A DNA stretch of 13,909 bases from JAZRPG01 sp045649105 (GCA_045649105.1 JAZRPG010000010.1:1-13909), one strand, 5' to 3'; counted from the first letter of the stretch, positions 1-9,315 are shown. Program-made: numbers and translations. The notes: generated by a model from the letters alone, not told the origin.

Positions 1-2972
1 TCGCCCTCAGAAACTTTAAGCATTGAACCGAACGGTATTGCATAGCTTCTGGTCTCGCCGTCTTCCTTATTTGTAATGGTAACTGTGCGGGGTGCGTTCT
101 TCTTGATTTCGTCAAAGGAGACAACACCTGAAATTTCTGAAAGAATTGCCATCTTCTTCGGCTTGCGTCCCTCGAACAGCTCAACAACTCGCGGCAGACC
201 CTGTGTAATATCGTCTCCTGCGACACCGCCTGTGTGGAACGTTCTCATCGTAAGCTGTGTACCCGGCTCGCCTATTGACTGAGCGGCGATAACACCGACT
301 GACTCGCCGATGCTTGCCTCTTCTCCGGAAGCAAGGTTCGCACCGTAGCACTTTGCGCATACGCCGTGACGGGCGCGGCACTTGAGAACTGAACGGATTT
401 TTACTCTTTCAATGCCCGCGTTTATTATCGCGTTGGCATCCTCGCCTGTCATGAGCTTATCTGTTCCTACTATTACATTCCCCTCGGAATCACACACAGC
501 CTCTGCGAGGAAGCGTCCGATAAGTCTGTCGCGGAACGGCTCAATCGTCTGTCCTCCGTCGCGGATTTCATAAACCTCAATACCATCGTGCGTGCCGCAG
601 TCGTGCTCACGGATTATAACATCCTGCGAAACATCTACAAGACGGCGTGTGAGGTAACCTGAGTCAGCCGTTCTGAGCGCTGTATCTGCAAGACCCTTAC
701 GCGCACCGCGTGAGGAGATGAAGTACTCAAGAACCGAAAGTCCCTCACGGAAGTTTGCCTTAATCGGAATTTCGATTGTTTTACCCGATGTGTTAGCCAT
801 GAGTCCGCGCATTCCCGCGAGCTGACGAATCTGGTTCATCGAACCACGCGCTCCTGAGTTTGCCATCATGTATATCGGGTTAAAGTGGTCAAGCGTGTTC
901 TCAAGCGCCTTTGTAACGCTGTCCGTTGTCTTGCTCCACTCCTCGATAACGAGGCGGTATCTCTCCTCATCGGTTATGAAGCCGCGCTGATATTTCTTCT
1001 CAATATCTGCGATTACCTTCTCCGATTCGCGGATATACTCGTACTTTTCCTTAGGAATTACCATGTCGGAAACGGATATCGTCATGGCGCCCTTTGTCGA
1101 ATACTTAAAGCCGAGAGCCTTCAAATCGTCAAGCATCTCTGCAGTCTTTGTAAAGCCGTGCTTGTGTATTGCCATGTTAATGATTTTACCGAGTTCCTTC
1201 TTCGTAACGAGGAAGGAAACCTCAAGGTCAAGCATTGTCTCAGGATTTGTTCTGTCGACAAAGCCGAGGTCCTGCGGAATCGGCTCATTGAATATGAGTC
1301 TTCCTGCAGTACAATTTATTATGCCCGTTCTCTCGACACCGTCTATTGTGCGTGTTATGCGCATCTTTATCGGTGAATGTATGCCGATAACTTTGTCATT
1401 AAGAGCAAGAAGGACCTCGTCCATGCTGCCGAACACCTTGCCAGCGCCCTCCTCCTCACGCTCAATCGTGAGGTAGTAAGAACCGAGGACCATGTCCTGT
1501 GACGGAACGGTTACCGGGAAGCCGTCCTGCGGCTTTAAGAGGTTATTTGCAGAGAGCATGAGGAATCTCGCCTCGGCCTGCGCCTCTGCAGAAAGCGGAA
1601 CGTGAACAGCCATCTGGTCTCCGTCGAAGTCCGCGTTGTATGCGGTACATACGAGCGGGTGAAGCTTAAGCGCGCGTCCTTCTACGAGCACCGGCTCACA
1701 CGCCTGGATACCGAGTCTGTGGAGCGTCGGTGCGCGGTTGAGAAGAACCGGATGTTCTTTTATTATTGTATCAAGCGCGTCCCAAACCTCAGGCTTTGCG
1801 CGCTCTACCATCTTTTTCGCACTCTTTATGTTGTTTGCATTGCCGTCCTCAACGAGCTTCTTCATAACAAACGGCTTAAAGAGCTCAAGTGCCATTTCCT
1901 TCGGAAGTCCGCACTGGTAAAGCTTAAGCTCAGGTCCTACAACGATAACGGAACGGCCGGAGTAGTCAACACGCTTTCCGAGCAGGTTCTGTCTGAAGCG
2001 TCCCTGCTTACCCTTGAGCATGTCAGAGAGCGACTTAAGCGGTCTGTTGTTCGGCCCTGTTACAGGGCGTCCGCGACGGCCGTTATCTATAAGTGCGTCA
2101 ACAGCCTCCTGGAGCATGCGCTTCTCGTTTCTGACGATTATGTCAGGAGCCTTAAGCGCAAGCAGCCTCTTAAGTCTGTTGTTTCTGTTTATAACCCTGC
2201 GGTAAAGGTCATTAAGGTCACTTGTTGCAAAGCGGCCTCCGTCGAGCTGTACCATCGGGCGGAGCTCAGGCGGAATAACCGGAACAACGCTCATAATCAT
2301 CCATTCCGGGCGGTTACCCGATGAACGGAATGCCTCGACTACCTCGAGTCTCTTTATTATGCGCATCTTTTTCTGTCCCGATGCGTCTGCAAGCTCGCGA
2401 CGGAGCTCCTCACTCTCCTTGTCAAGGTCAATCTCACGCAGAAGCTCATATATCGTCTCTGCGCCCATTCCCGCCTTAAAATCGTCCTCGTATTTGAGAA
2501 CCATATCGCGGTATTCCTTCTCAGTAAGCGTCTGCTTTTTGACGAGCGGAGTGTTGCCCGGGTCTGTAACTATATATGATGCAAAGTAGAGCACCTTTTC
2601 GAGCATGCGCGGAGATATATCAAGAATAAGTCCCATTCGTGACGGGATTCCCTTGAAATACCAGATATGCGAAACGGGAGTTGCAAGCTCTATATGACCC
2701 ATTCGCTCACGGCGGACCTTTGCTTTTGTTACTTCAACTCCGCAACGGTCACATATTTTTCCCTTATAACGGATTTTCTTGTATTTTCCGCAATGGCATT
2801 CCCAGTCTTTCATGGGGCCGAATATTCTCTCGCAGAACAAACCGTCTTTTTCAGGCTTCAAGGTTCTGTAGTTTATCGTCTCCGGCTTTGTTATCTCGCC
2901 GTGCGACCATTCGCGAATCATCTCCGGCGATGCGAGACCGATTTTTATAGCTTCAAAGGTCGTATCACTCAT
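1..2972 (-). CDS. rpoC: DNA-directed RNA polymerase subunit beta' (3' end outside window)
   Basis: This is the N-terminal 990 residues of beta', the subunit that holds the catalytic magnesium in the RNA polymerase core. The start ATG at 2970-2972 follows a GGAGGAGA ribosome binding site, 15 nt after the rpoB stop. The N-terminal zinc site is C59, C61, C74 and C77. The catalytic motif NADFDGD is at residues 446-452, with aspartates 448, 450 and 452. The second zinc site is C792, C865, C872 and C875, and its spacing closely follows the E. coli C814/888/895/898 set. The trigger loop MRTFHTGG starts at M909 and runs on without the large insertion found in gammaproteobacteria. The frame stays open to the left edge. 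Family members in Clostridia run to about 1,200 residues, so roughly 200 are missing because of the window edge, not a break. It is co-transcribed with rpoB. Confidence 0.98.
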   Translation of the reverse strand, partial: MSDTTFEAIKIGLASPEMIREWSHGEITKPETINYRTLKPEKDGLFCERIFGPMKDWECHCGKYKKIRYKGKICDRCGVEVTKAKVRRERMGHIELATPVSHIWYFKGIPSRMGLILDISPRMLEKVLYFASYIVTDPGNTPLVKKQTLTEKEYRDMVLKYEDDFKAGMGAETIYELLREIDLDKESEELRRELADASGQKKMRIIKRLEVVEAFRSSGNRPEWMIMSVVPVIPPELRPMVQLDGGRFATSDLNDLYRRVINRNNRLKRLLALKAPDIIVRNEKRMLQEAVDALIDNGRRGRPVTGPNNRPLKSLSDMLKGKQGRFRQNLLGKRVDYSGRSVIVVGPELKLYQCGLPKEMALELFKPFVMKKLVEDGNANNIKSAKKMVERAKPEVWDALDTIIKEHPVLLNRAPTLHRLGIQACEPVLVEGRALKLHPLVCTAYNADFDGDQMAVHVPLSAEAQAEARFLMLSANNLLKPQDGFPVTVPSQDMVLGSYYLTIEREEEGAGKVFGSMDEVLLALNDKVIGIHSPIKMRITRTIDGVERTGIINCTAGRLIFNEPIPQDLGFVDRTNPETMLDLEVSFLVTKKELGKIINMAIHKHGFTKTAEMLDDLKALGFKYSTKGAMTISVSDMVIPKEKYEYIRESEKVIADIEKKYQRGFITDEERYRLVIEEWSKTTDSVTKALENTLDHFNPIYMMANSGARGSMNQIRQLAGMRGLMANTSGKTIEIPIKANFREGLSVLEYFISSRGARKGLADTALRTADSGYLTRRLVDVSQDVIIREHDCGTHDGIEVYEIRDGGQTIEPFRDRLIGRFLAEAVCDSEGNVIVGTDKLMTGEDANAIINAGIERVKIRSVLKCRARHGVCAKCYGANLASGEEASIGESVGVIAAQSIGEPGTQLTMRTFHTGGVAGDDITQGLPRVVELFEGRKPKKMAILSEISGVVSFDEIKKNAPRTVTITNKEDGETRSYAIPFGSMLKVSEG

Positions 2973-2987
2973 AACCTCGTCTCCTCC

Positions 2988-5900
2988 TTAAAGTTTTTCC
3001 GCATCGGCGAAAATGTCGTTTTCTACATCTTCAAGTTCACCGACTACGTCGAAAAGTGCGTCATCCTCCGAGTCATCAAGTCCGTCATCCCCGTCGACCG
3101 GGTCAACGTCCTCGTCCTCACCTTCAAGCATATAGCCTGCCTGCTCAATATCTCCGTCCATCACGTAGGACTCATCCTCACGCGTGAACTTTACGAACGT
3201 ATCGTCATCATCGTCACGAAGCTCGATTTCTTCCATGTTCTTATCAAGAACACGAACATCAAGACAGAGCGACTGAAGCTCCTTGACAAGAACCTTGAAC
3301 GACTCCGGAACGCCCGGCTGCGGGACATTTCTTCCCTTTACTATTGCCTCGTAGGTCTTGACACGTCCTACTATATCGTCAGACTTTACTGTCAGTATCT
3401 CCTGCAGCGTGTATGCCGCACCGTAAGCTTCAAGTGCCCATACTTCCATCTCTCCGAAGCGCTGACCGCCGAACTGAGCCTTACCGCCGAGCGGCTGCTG
3501 TGTAACGAGCGAATACGGGCCTGTTGAGCGGGCATGAATCTTATCATCAACAAGGTGGTGGAGTTTTAAGAAGTATACATATCCGACGGTTACGGGGTTA
3601 TCGAATTTCTCACCCGTACGTCCGTCATAAAGGATACTCTTTCCGTCAGGATTAAGGCCTGCCTTTATAAGCGTTTCCTCAATGTCCTTCTCGTTTGCGC
3701 CGTCAAATACCGGCGTTGCAACCTTCCAGCCGAGTGTCTTTGCCGCATATCCGAGGTGAACCTCAAGAACCTGACCTATATTCATTCGTGACGGAACACC
3801 AAGCGGGTTAAGCACGATATCAAGCGGAGTTCCGTCCGGAAGGAATGGCATATCCTCCTGCGGAAGAATGCGCGAAACAACGCCCTTGTTTCCGTGACGT
3901 CCTGCCATCTTATCTCCGACTGAAATCTTTCTCTTTCTTGCAATATAGCAGCGGACGACCATGTTGACGCCCGGGTTCATCTCATCGCCGTTCTGGCGTG
4001 TAAAGACCTTTACGTCAACTATTATTCCGCTCTCACCATGCGGGACGCGAAGCGAAGTATCACGCACCTCACGCGCCTTCTCCCCGAATATTGCACGAAG
4101 AAGTCTTTCCTCTGCCGTAAGCTCCGTCTCACCCTTCGGCGTAACCTTTCCGACGAGGATATCGCCTGCACGCACCTCTGCGCCGATTCTTATAATTCCG
4201 CGCTCGTCAAGGTCACGCAAAGCATCGTCGCCTACGTTCGGAATATCGCGGGTTATCTCCTCGCAACCGAGCTTTGTATCACGCGCTTCAGTTTCATATT
4301 CTTCAATGTGTATTGACGAGAAGACATCGTCCTTAACCAGACGCTCATTAAGAAGAATAGCATCCTCGTAGTTGTAGCCTTCCCATGTCATGAATCCGAT
4401 GAGAACATTTCTTCCGAGTGCGATTTCACCCTCGGCTGTTGACGGACCATCTGCGAGAACATCGCCCTTTTTGACCTTGTCTCCGGCAAACACTATCGGC
4501 TTCTGATTTATACATGTGCCCTGGTTTGAACGCACAAATTTTGTAAGCTTATGCGTCGTTATATCGCCGTTGTCATATTTAACCGTTATGCTGTCAGCCT
4601 CAACCTGAGTGACAACTCCGTCATCCTCTGCAAGCTCACATACACCGGAATCAACCGCAACCTTGTGCTCAATACCTGTTGCAACAACAGGCGCCTCCGT
4701 AACCAGAAGCGGCACTGCCTGCTTCTGCATGTTTGAACCCATGAGCGCACGGTTTGCGTCATCATTCTCAAGGAACGGAATCATTGCCGTAGCAATTGAA
4801 ACCATCATCTTCGGCGATACATCGATGAAGTCAACGCGTGAACGGTCAACCTCGATTATTTCTTCACGCATGCGGCATGTGACGCGGTCTGCCTTTATGC
4901 GGCCTTCTTCATCAAGCGGCTCGTTCGCCTGAGCAATTATATACTCGTCCTCGACATCAGCCATCATGTATACGACCTCGTCCGTCAGCTTGCCTGTCGC
5001 CTTGTCGATACGGCGATACGGTGCCTCAATAAAGCCGAAGTCGTTTATGCGGGCAAAGCTTGACAGGTACGAAATAAGTCCGATGTTCGGTCCTTCAGGC
5101 GTCTCTATCGGGCACATGCGTCCGTAGTGGCTGTAGTGAACATCTCGGACCTCGAATCCTGCACGGTCACGAGAGAGACCGCCCGGTCCGAGTGCCGACA
5201 TACGGCGCTTATGCGTAAGCTCTGCAAGCGGGTTGTTCTGATCCATGAACTGTGACAGCGGAGAAGAACCGAAGAACTCCTTTATCGCAGCTGTAACAGG
5301 ACGGATATTAATGAGCGACTGCGGCGTTACAATGTCAAGGTCCTGAATTGTCATGCGCTCGCGGATTCCGCGCTCCATGCGTGAGAAGCCTATGCGGAAC
5401 TGGTTCTGCAAGAGCTCTCCGACAGAGCGGAGACGACGGTTGCCGAGATGGTCGATATCGTCTGTCGTGCCTATCTTGTATGCAAGGCCGTTTAAATAGT
5501 TTATTGATGCGAATATATCATCAATTGTTATATGGTTCGGAATAAGGTCGCCTATGCGCTCAGAGATTTTCTCGCGAAGCTCTTCTCCCGAGAAATTGTC
5601 AAGAAGCTCCGAAAGAACCACAAAACGAACTTTTTCGTTTATGCCAAGCTCTTTTGCGTCAAAGTCTACAAAGTCGTTTATATCGACCATGCCGTTGCCG
5701 AATACCTTGACAGCCTTGCCGTCTATGTCGAGTATAACCTCGTTGACGCCCTTTCCGGCTATCTCTGCCGCCTTTTCTCTCTCAAGAACCTCGCCCGCCT
5801 CGGCAAGTATCTCACCTGTTCTCGGGCATGCGACAGGATTAAGAAGTTTTTTACCCGTTATACGGCGGGCAATATTCATCTTCTTATTGAATTTATAGCG

Positions 5901-6707
5901 GCCGACACTTGAAAGGTCATAGCGGCGCTCATCAAAGAACAGGTTTGTGATAAGTGTTCTTGCCCCGTCTATTGTGGGCGGCTCACCGGGACGCAGGCGC
6001 TTATAAATTTCAATAAGAGCCTCTTCCTCGCTCTTGCAGGAGTCCTTCTCAAGGGTCTGGACTATGCGGTCGTCCTCACCGAAGACCTCCTTTATCTGTG
6101 CATCCGTCGAAAGTCCCAGCGCGCGTATAAAGCATGTCACCGGAAGCTTTCTGTTCTTATCTATTCTGATACTGAATATATCATTTAAATCCGTTTCATA
6201 CTCAAGCCATGCTCCGCGGTAAGGAATAACAGTCGCACTGTAAATCGCGCTGTCAGCCTTGTCCATCTTAGCATCGAAATACATTCCCGGAGAACGCACA
6301 ATCTGAGATACGATTACGCGCTCCGCACCGTTTATTATGAACGTTCCCGTCTTTGTCATGACAGGGAAATCGCCCATGAATATCTCCTGCTCCTTAATCT
6401 CCTCGGTCTCTTTGTTGCGGAGACGGACTTTTACACGCAGCGGTGCCGCATATGTCGCATCGCGCTCCTTGCACTCCTCAACAGTATACTTGCACTTATC
6501 ATCAATCGTGTAGTCGACAAATGACAGCTCAAGATTGCCCGAGTAGTCCTCGATGCATCCTGCATCACGCAATACGTCGCGCAGTCCTGTCTTCAAAAAC
6601 CATTCGTATGATTTTTTCTGGACCTCAATGAGATTCGGCATTTCGAGTATTTCGTCGATATGCGCGAAACTCTTTCGCATGGTTCTTCCGTACGAAACGT
6701 CTTTCAT
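2988..6707 (-). CDS. rpoB: DNA-directed RNA polymerase subunit beta
   Basis: Complete 1,239-residue beta subunit of core RNA polymerase. The start ATG lies about 11 nt after CAGGAGTG. The rifampicin-binding cluster is at residues 481-511. Its key positions are the susceptible type: Q486, D489, H499 and S504, matching E. coli Q513, D516, H526 and S531. The active-site lysines are K933 and K941 in GDKMAGRHGNKG, matching E. coli K1065 and K1073. The C-terminal clamp-contacting region that includes GGKAQFGGQRFGEME is present. The last 75 or so residues form a very acidic tail with a run of five aspartates near its start. Acidic C-terminal tails are seen in some Firmicutes beta subunits; that it has a binding role here is only inference. 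rpoC follows 15 nt downstream. The usual upstream neighbours rplJ and rplL are absent, and rpoB has its own promoter and leader. Confidence 0.99.
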   Translation of the reverse strand: MKDVSYGRTMRKSFAHIDEILEMPNLIEVQKKSYEWFLKTGLRDVLRDAGCIEDYSGNLELSFVDYTIDDKCKYTVEECKERDATYAAPLRVKVRLRNKETEEIKEQEIFMGDFPVMTKTGTFIINGAERVIVSQIVRSPGMYFDAKMDKADSAIYSATVIPYRGAWLEYETDLNDIFSIRIDKNRKLPVTCFIRALGLSTDAQIKEVFGEDDRIVQTLEKDSCKSEEEALIEIYKRLRPGEPPTIDGARTLITNLFFDERRYDLSSVGRYKFNKKMNIARRITGKKLLNPVACPRTGEILAEAGEVLEREKAAEIAGKGVNEVILDIDGKAVKVFGNGMVDINDFVDFDAKELGINEKVRFVVLSELLDNFSGEELREKISERIGDLIPNHITIDDIFASINYLNGLAYKIGTTDDIDHLGNRRLRSVGELLQNQFRIGFSRMERGIRERMTIQDLDIVTPQSLINIRPVTAAIKEFFGSSPLSQFMDQNNPLAELTHKRRMSALGPGGLSRDRAGFEVRDVHYSHYGRMCPIETPEGPNIGLISYLSSFARINDFGFIEAPYRRIDKATGKLTDEVVYMMADVEDEYIIAQANEPLDEEGRIKADRVTCRMREEIIEVDRSRVDFIDVSPKMMVSIATAMIPFLENDDANRALMGSNMQKQAVPLLVTEAPVVATGIEHKVAVDSGVCELAEDDGVVTQVEADSITVKYDNGDITTHKLTKFVRSNQGTCINQKPIVFAGDKVKKGDVLADGPSTAEGEIALGRNVLIGFMTWEGYNYEDAILLNERLVKDDVFSSIHIEEYETEARDTKLGCEEITRDIPNVGDDALRDLDERGIIRIGAEVRAGDILVGKVTPKGETELTAEERLLRAIFGEKAREVRDTSLRVPHGESGIIVDVKVFTRQNGDEMNPGVNMVVRCYIARKRKISVGDKMAGRHGNKGVVSRILPQEDMPFLPDGTPLDIVLNPLGVPSRMNIGQVLEVHLGYAAKTLGWKVATPVFDGANEKDIEETLIKAGLNPDGKSILYDGRTGEKFDNPVTVGYVYFLKLHHLVDDKIHARSTGPYSLVTQQPLGGKAQFGGQRFGEMEVWALEAYGAAYTLQEILTVKSDDIVGRVKTYEAIVKGRNVPQPGVPESFKVLVKELQSLCLDVRVLDKNMEEIELRDDDDDTFVKFTREDESYVMDGDIEQAGYMLEGEDEDVDPVDGDDGLDDSEDDALFDVVGELEDVENDIFADAEKL

Positions 6708-6916
6708 TCAACAATCACTCCTGTTTGGCTCAGGCCGCATACCCTTGCCATGTATTTTGTTGCGCCCCTGCAGTCACACTTCACTTGACAACCTCACGCA
6801 GCAAAGCATGAAACGCTTGGGGCAGTTGGTTATTTTTTGCCGTATGCATTTGCATTTTCTGTGTTTTCACGCTAAAATAAAGGTGAAATTGAGCACATTA
6901 ACGCATTATAATTGAG
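6708..6916 (-). promoter_or_regulatory. Long structured 5' leader of rpoBC
   Basis: About 200 nt separate the predicted transcription start from the rpoB ATG. Read on the minus strand, nested complementary segments are visible. An outer GCATAC/GTATGC pair (6842-6847 with 6737-6742) encloses GCCCC/GGGGC (6819-6823 with 6764-6768). Inside this are an AAGC...GCTT hairpin and a CTGC/GCAG plus GTCA/TGAC arm. A small GGC-CTGA-GCC hairpin comes just before the ribosome binding site. There is no open reading frame of note. This could be an autogenous control element for rpoB/rpoC or a ribosomal-protein-type leader. The pairings are seen by eye and no energy calculation was made, so the function is open. 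Confidence 0.4.
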
Positions 6917-6922
6917 AATATC

Positions 6923-6952
6923 ATTCTACCACCAAAAATGCAACCCTGTCAA
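6923..6952 (-). promoter_or_regulatory. Sigma-A promoter of rpoBC
   Basis: On the minus strand, a perfect -35 TTGACA (6947-6952) is followed after 18 bp by -10 TAGAAT (6923-6928). It lies between the terminator of the upstream unit and the rpoB leader, so rpoBC appears to be transcribed on its own. A second TATAAT at 6905-6910 has no good -35 box. Confidence 0.8.
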
Positions 6953-6960
6953 CTTTACAC

Positions 6961-7000
6961 AAAAAAATCAGCGAAATGCATATATTTCGCTGATTTTTTT
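6961..7000 (-). terminator. Intrinsic terminator of the ygjV-queT-galU-lipoprotein unit
   Basis: Perfect 17-bp inverted repeat (6961-6977 with 6984-7000) around a 6-nt loop. The core is ATCAGCGAAAT paired with ATTTCGCTGAT, flanked by seven A and seven T, so it can work in both directions. It ends transcription 28 nt after the metal-binding lipoprotein gene and insulates the rpoBC promoter. Confidence 0.93.
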
Positions 7001-7028
7001 CATTTATTTTTGTAAATATTCACCATAT

Positions 7029-7925
7029 TTACCCGAGTGCTTCTTCCAAAACTGCAATGTTTCTGAGCGTCGCATCAATATACGCATTCTTCGCATCTTC
7101 TCCGGTGCTTGCTGATGTCACGCAATCGAGAATGTATACGGCGCCGCCCGCCTCTTTTGCAACGGTCTCTGCCGCGCGGGTATCAAACTGCACCTCACCG
7201 AATACTGACCTGATTCCGTTTTCCTTCATAAACTCAACAGTATCAGCAAGCTTCTTCGGTGACGGGGCACTGCCGTCATGATTAGAGATAACTGACACGA
7301 TCTCAAATCCGAATTCCAGTGCAAAGTAGTCAAACGATTCGTGGAATACCACCATTTTCTTCCCTTTAAGCGGAGCGCATCGCACCTTTGCCTCACCATA
7401 AAGCTTCCGGAGCTTTTGCGCATACACCTGCGCATTTTCTCTGTACAGCTGCGCGTTTGACGGGTCTTCTTCACACAGCCGCTCCTCTATTGCGCGGCAC
7501 TGCAGTATGGCATTTTCTATATTCATCCAGTAATGAGGGTTAACTTCCCCGTCACTTCCCTTAATCGCCTCTGTTTCTCCACTGCAGTCCAGAACGGAAA
7601 GCTCAGGAAGCCCGCTCACTGCTTTTTCGAGAAAGCTCTCCATATGAAGGCCGCTTACTATAAATAAATCGGCACGGCTCAGCTTTTTTAAATCCTCTGT
7701 TGTGAGTGCATAATCATGCAGACAGCCGGACTGCTTCTCCGTCAGATTTTCAAGCGTCACGCCGGGCACTCCGTCCGTAATATTTGCCGCGGCGACATAT
7801 ACGGGGTAGAACGAAGTGACAACGCGAAAGCCCCCGCCATCAAGACCTTGCTCCCCCTCTCCGCACGATGCGGAAACAAGCACAAGCAACATGGCAAGCA
7901 AAACGCATACTATCCTGTTTTTCAA
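7029..7925 (-). CDS. Metal ABC transporter substrate-binding lipoprotein (ZnuA/TroA family)
   Basis: 298-residue cluster A-I solute-binding protein, expected to be anchored outside the membrane and to hand Zn2+ or Mn2+ to an ABC permease. The N-terminus has MKNR, a hydrophobic stretch (residues 5-18) and a weak lipobox ending at C21. Four likely metal ligands fit the family layout: H70 (in CLHDYAL), H131 (NPHYW), H195 (VFHESFDYFA) and D268 (ILDCVTS). Three histidines and an aspartate suggest zinc as in TroA/ZnuA, but metal choice cannot be settled by eye. The His-rich loop of many ZnuA proteins is missing. The start is TTG, placed directly after the galU TAA, with GGAG 6 nt upstream, so translation is probably coupled to galU. 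No permease or ATPase gene lies beside it, so its partners must be elsewhere. Confidence 0.88.
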   Translation of the reverse strand: MKNRIVCVLLAMLLVLVSASCGEGEQGLDGGGFRVVTSFYPVYVAAANITDGVPGVTLENLTEKQSGCLHDYALTTEDLKKLSRADLFIVSGLHMESFLEKAVSGLPELSVLDCSGETEAIKGSDGEVNPHYWMNIENAILQCRAIEERLCEEDPSNAQLYRENAQVYAQKLRKLYGEAKVRCAPLKGKKMVVFHESFDYFALEFGFEIVSVISNHDGSAPSPKKLADTVEFMKENGIRSVFGEVQFDTRAAETVAKEAGGAVYILDCVTSASTGEDAKNAYIDATLRNIAVLEEALG

Positions 7926-8789
7926 TTAAAACTCCAGACCCTTCATATATGATTTAAGCCAATCTGCAACATCAGGGTTATCAAGCGCAAGCTGAATTGA
8001 CGCCTCCATATATCCTCTGATATTTCCGGAGTCAAACCTTGTTCCGTCAAAATCAAGCGCAAGCATTCTCTCCGCTTTGCAGAGCTCATTTAAGCTGTCG
8101 GTAAGCTGAATTTCGCCGCCAAAGCCCGGAGCCGAGTTTTCAAGAAGCGGATATATCCCGCTCGTCAGAACATATCTTCCGAGTATCGCAAAGTTTGACA
8201 GAACCTGCTCCGGTGTCGGCTTTTCTATAAGTTTTTTGACCTCATACAGCTTATCCGCCACATTATCAAGAGCAAGCGTGCAGTATTTTGAAATATCTCC
8301 AAGCGGCACCGACTTTATGCCGACGCAGCTGCATGAGCCTTCCTCCGCCTTATCTATAAGCTGCTTTGTAACAGGCACCTTACTGCGCATTATATCGTCC
8401 CCGAGGAGAACCGCGAAAGGCTCGTCACCGGTAAATCCCTTTGCGTGAAGAACAGCGTTACCAAGCCCCGAAAGCTCCTTTTGCCTTATAAACGTAACAT
8501 TCGCCATATCGGCTATCGCGCGGAGCTCTTCAACCTGCTCAACCTTTCCCGAGTTCAGAAGGCGCTGTTCAAGCTCGGGTGAATAGTCAAAATAATCCTC
8601 TATCGCCGTCTTTCCGCGGCTGACAATAATAAGAATATCCTCAATGCCCGAATCTACGGCTTCTTTTACAATGTAATGTATCGCAGGCTTTCCCGCAATA
8701 CACAGCATCTCCTTCGGCACTGACTTTGCCGCAGGTAACATTCGCGTACCAAACCCTGCCGCAGGTATAACAGCTTTTTTTACCTTCAT
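7926..8789 (-). CDS. galU: UTP--glucose-1-phosphate uridylyltransferase
   Basis: 287-residue enzyme that makes UDP-glucose from UTP and glucose 1-phosphate in the cytoplasm, for cell-envelope glycans and glycolipids. It has the nucleotidyltransferase fold of GalU-type enzymes. The N-terminal AAGFGTRMLPAAKSVPKEML (residues 10-29) contains the GxGTR nucleotide loop and the conserved KxxPKEM segment. LLGDDI (128-133) carries the metal-binding aspartate. IEKP (188-191) and GFGGEIQLTD (222-231) are family signatures. The start ATG at 8787-8789 follows GGGAGGAATT and overlaps the queT stop in an ATGA junction. An upstream extension to 8852 in the same frame lies inside queT and lacks conserved sequence, so it is not used. 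Confidence 0.96.
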   Translation of the reverse strand: MKVKKAVIPAAGFGTRMLPAAKSVPKEMLCIAGKPAIHYIVKEAVDSGIEDILIIVSRGKTAIEDYFDYSPELEQRLLNSGKVEQVEELRAIADMANVTFIRQKELSGLGNAVLHAKGFTGDEPFAVLLGDDIMRSKVPVTKQLIDKAEEGSCSCVGIKSVPLGDISKYCTLALDNVADKLYEVKKLIEKPTPEQVLSNFAILGRYVLTSGIYPLLENSAPGFGGEIQLTDSLNELCKAERMLALDFDGTRFDSGNIRGYMEASIQLALDNPDVADWLKSYMKGLEF

Positions 8790-9277
8790 TTTGAATTCCT
8801 CCCGTAAACCTTTTCGATTATTGCAAGGAGCGGCATCCCGAGAACATAGCACGCAAGAAACTCACCTGCGCCTACCGTCAGGATATTAAACCACATCGGG
8901 CCTGCCTCAGCCCCCGGAATTACAACATATGTCAGCATAGCTCCGACAAATAGCGCATTTGAAATCACGGCAGGCAGCGGCACGAGCCACCTGAACTTTA
9001 TGCGCGCCGTAACCACAGCTGCAACAAAGGTCGCTATCGGACCTATCACAACATCCCATGGCATAGTTACTCCAAGAAAAACGCCTGCAAGATTTGCAAC
9101 AACACACCCGATGCTGAGCCCCCACACCGCCTCGGACATAAAAAACGGGAGCACGCACAGAGCCTCGCTCACACGGAGCTGAACAGGCCCAAAGCCCGCA
9201 ACGGGCACCGCAAGCGTAAAAACGGTATAACACGCGGCAATTATGGCACCGCGTGTCAGATAAGAGGTTTTTTTCAT
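8786..9277 (-). CDS. queT: QueT-family transporter (queuosine precursor uptake, ECF S component)
   Basis: 163-residue integral membrane protein of the QueT family. Members are substrate-binding S components that work with a shared energy-coupling ECF module to import a queuosine precursor, preQ1 or queuine. Family hallmarks are LAVPVAGFGPVQLRVSEAL (residues 22-40), then PFFMSEAVWGLSIGCVVANL (44-63), a mid-helix ISNALFVG, and VGAGEF near residue 135. About five to six hydrophobic segments are visible. The start ATG follows TTGGAGGAAAACC. Its stop overlaps the galU start in ATGA, so the two are translationally coupled. Many queT genes follow a preQ1 riboswitch. I saw none in the 38-nt gap before this gene or in the operon leader. 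Exact substrate is inferred from the family. Confidence 0.85.
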   Translation of the reverse strand: MKKTSYLTRGAIIAACYTVFTLAVPVAGFGPVQLRVSEALCVLPFFMSEAVWGLSIGCVVANLAGVFLGVTMPWDVVIGPIATFVAAVVTARIKFRWLVPLPAVISNALFVGAMLTYVVIPGAEAGPMWFNILTVGAGEFLACYVLGMPLLAIIEKVYGRNSK

Positions 9278-9315
9278 GGTTTTCCTCCAAACATTAGCAT
9301 CTGCATATCAGCAGC

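Noticed and set aside
885..3527. Several long plus-strand frames opposite rpoC and rpoB (for example 1602-2324 and 2667-3527)
   Set aside because: They are antisense shadows of conserved RNA polymerase genes and have no ribosome binding sites or recognisable domains.
6905..6910. Second -10 box TATAAT for rpoB
   Set aside because: No acceptable -35 hexamer lies 16-18 bp upstream; the TTGACA/TAGAAT pair just upstream is better.
8790..8852. N-terminal extension of galU by 21 residues
   Set aside because: The extension lies inside queT, does not look like GalU, and the ATG at 8789 has a good ribosome binding site and the typical GalU start.
8907..9290. Cys-rich 127-residue frame overlapping queT
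   Set aside because: It is an out-of-frame shadow of queT. The queT frame has clear family motifs and this one has none.
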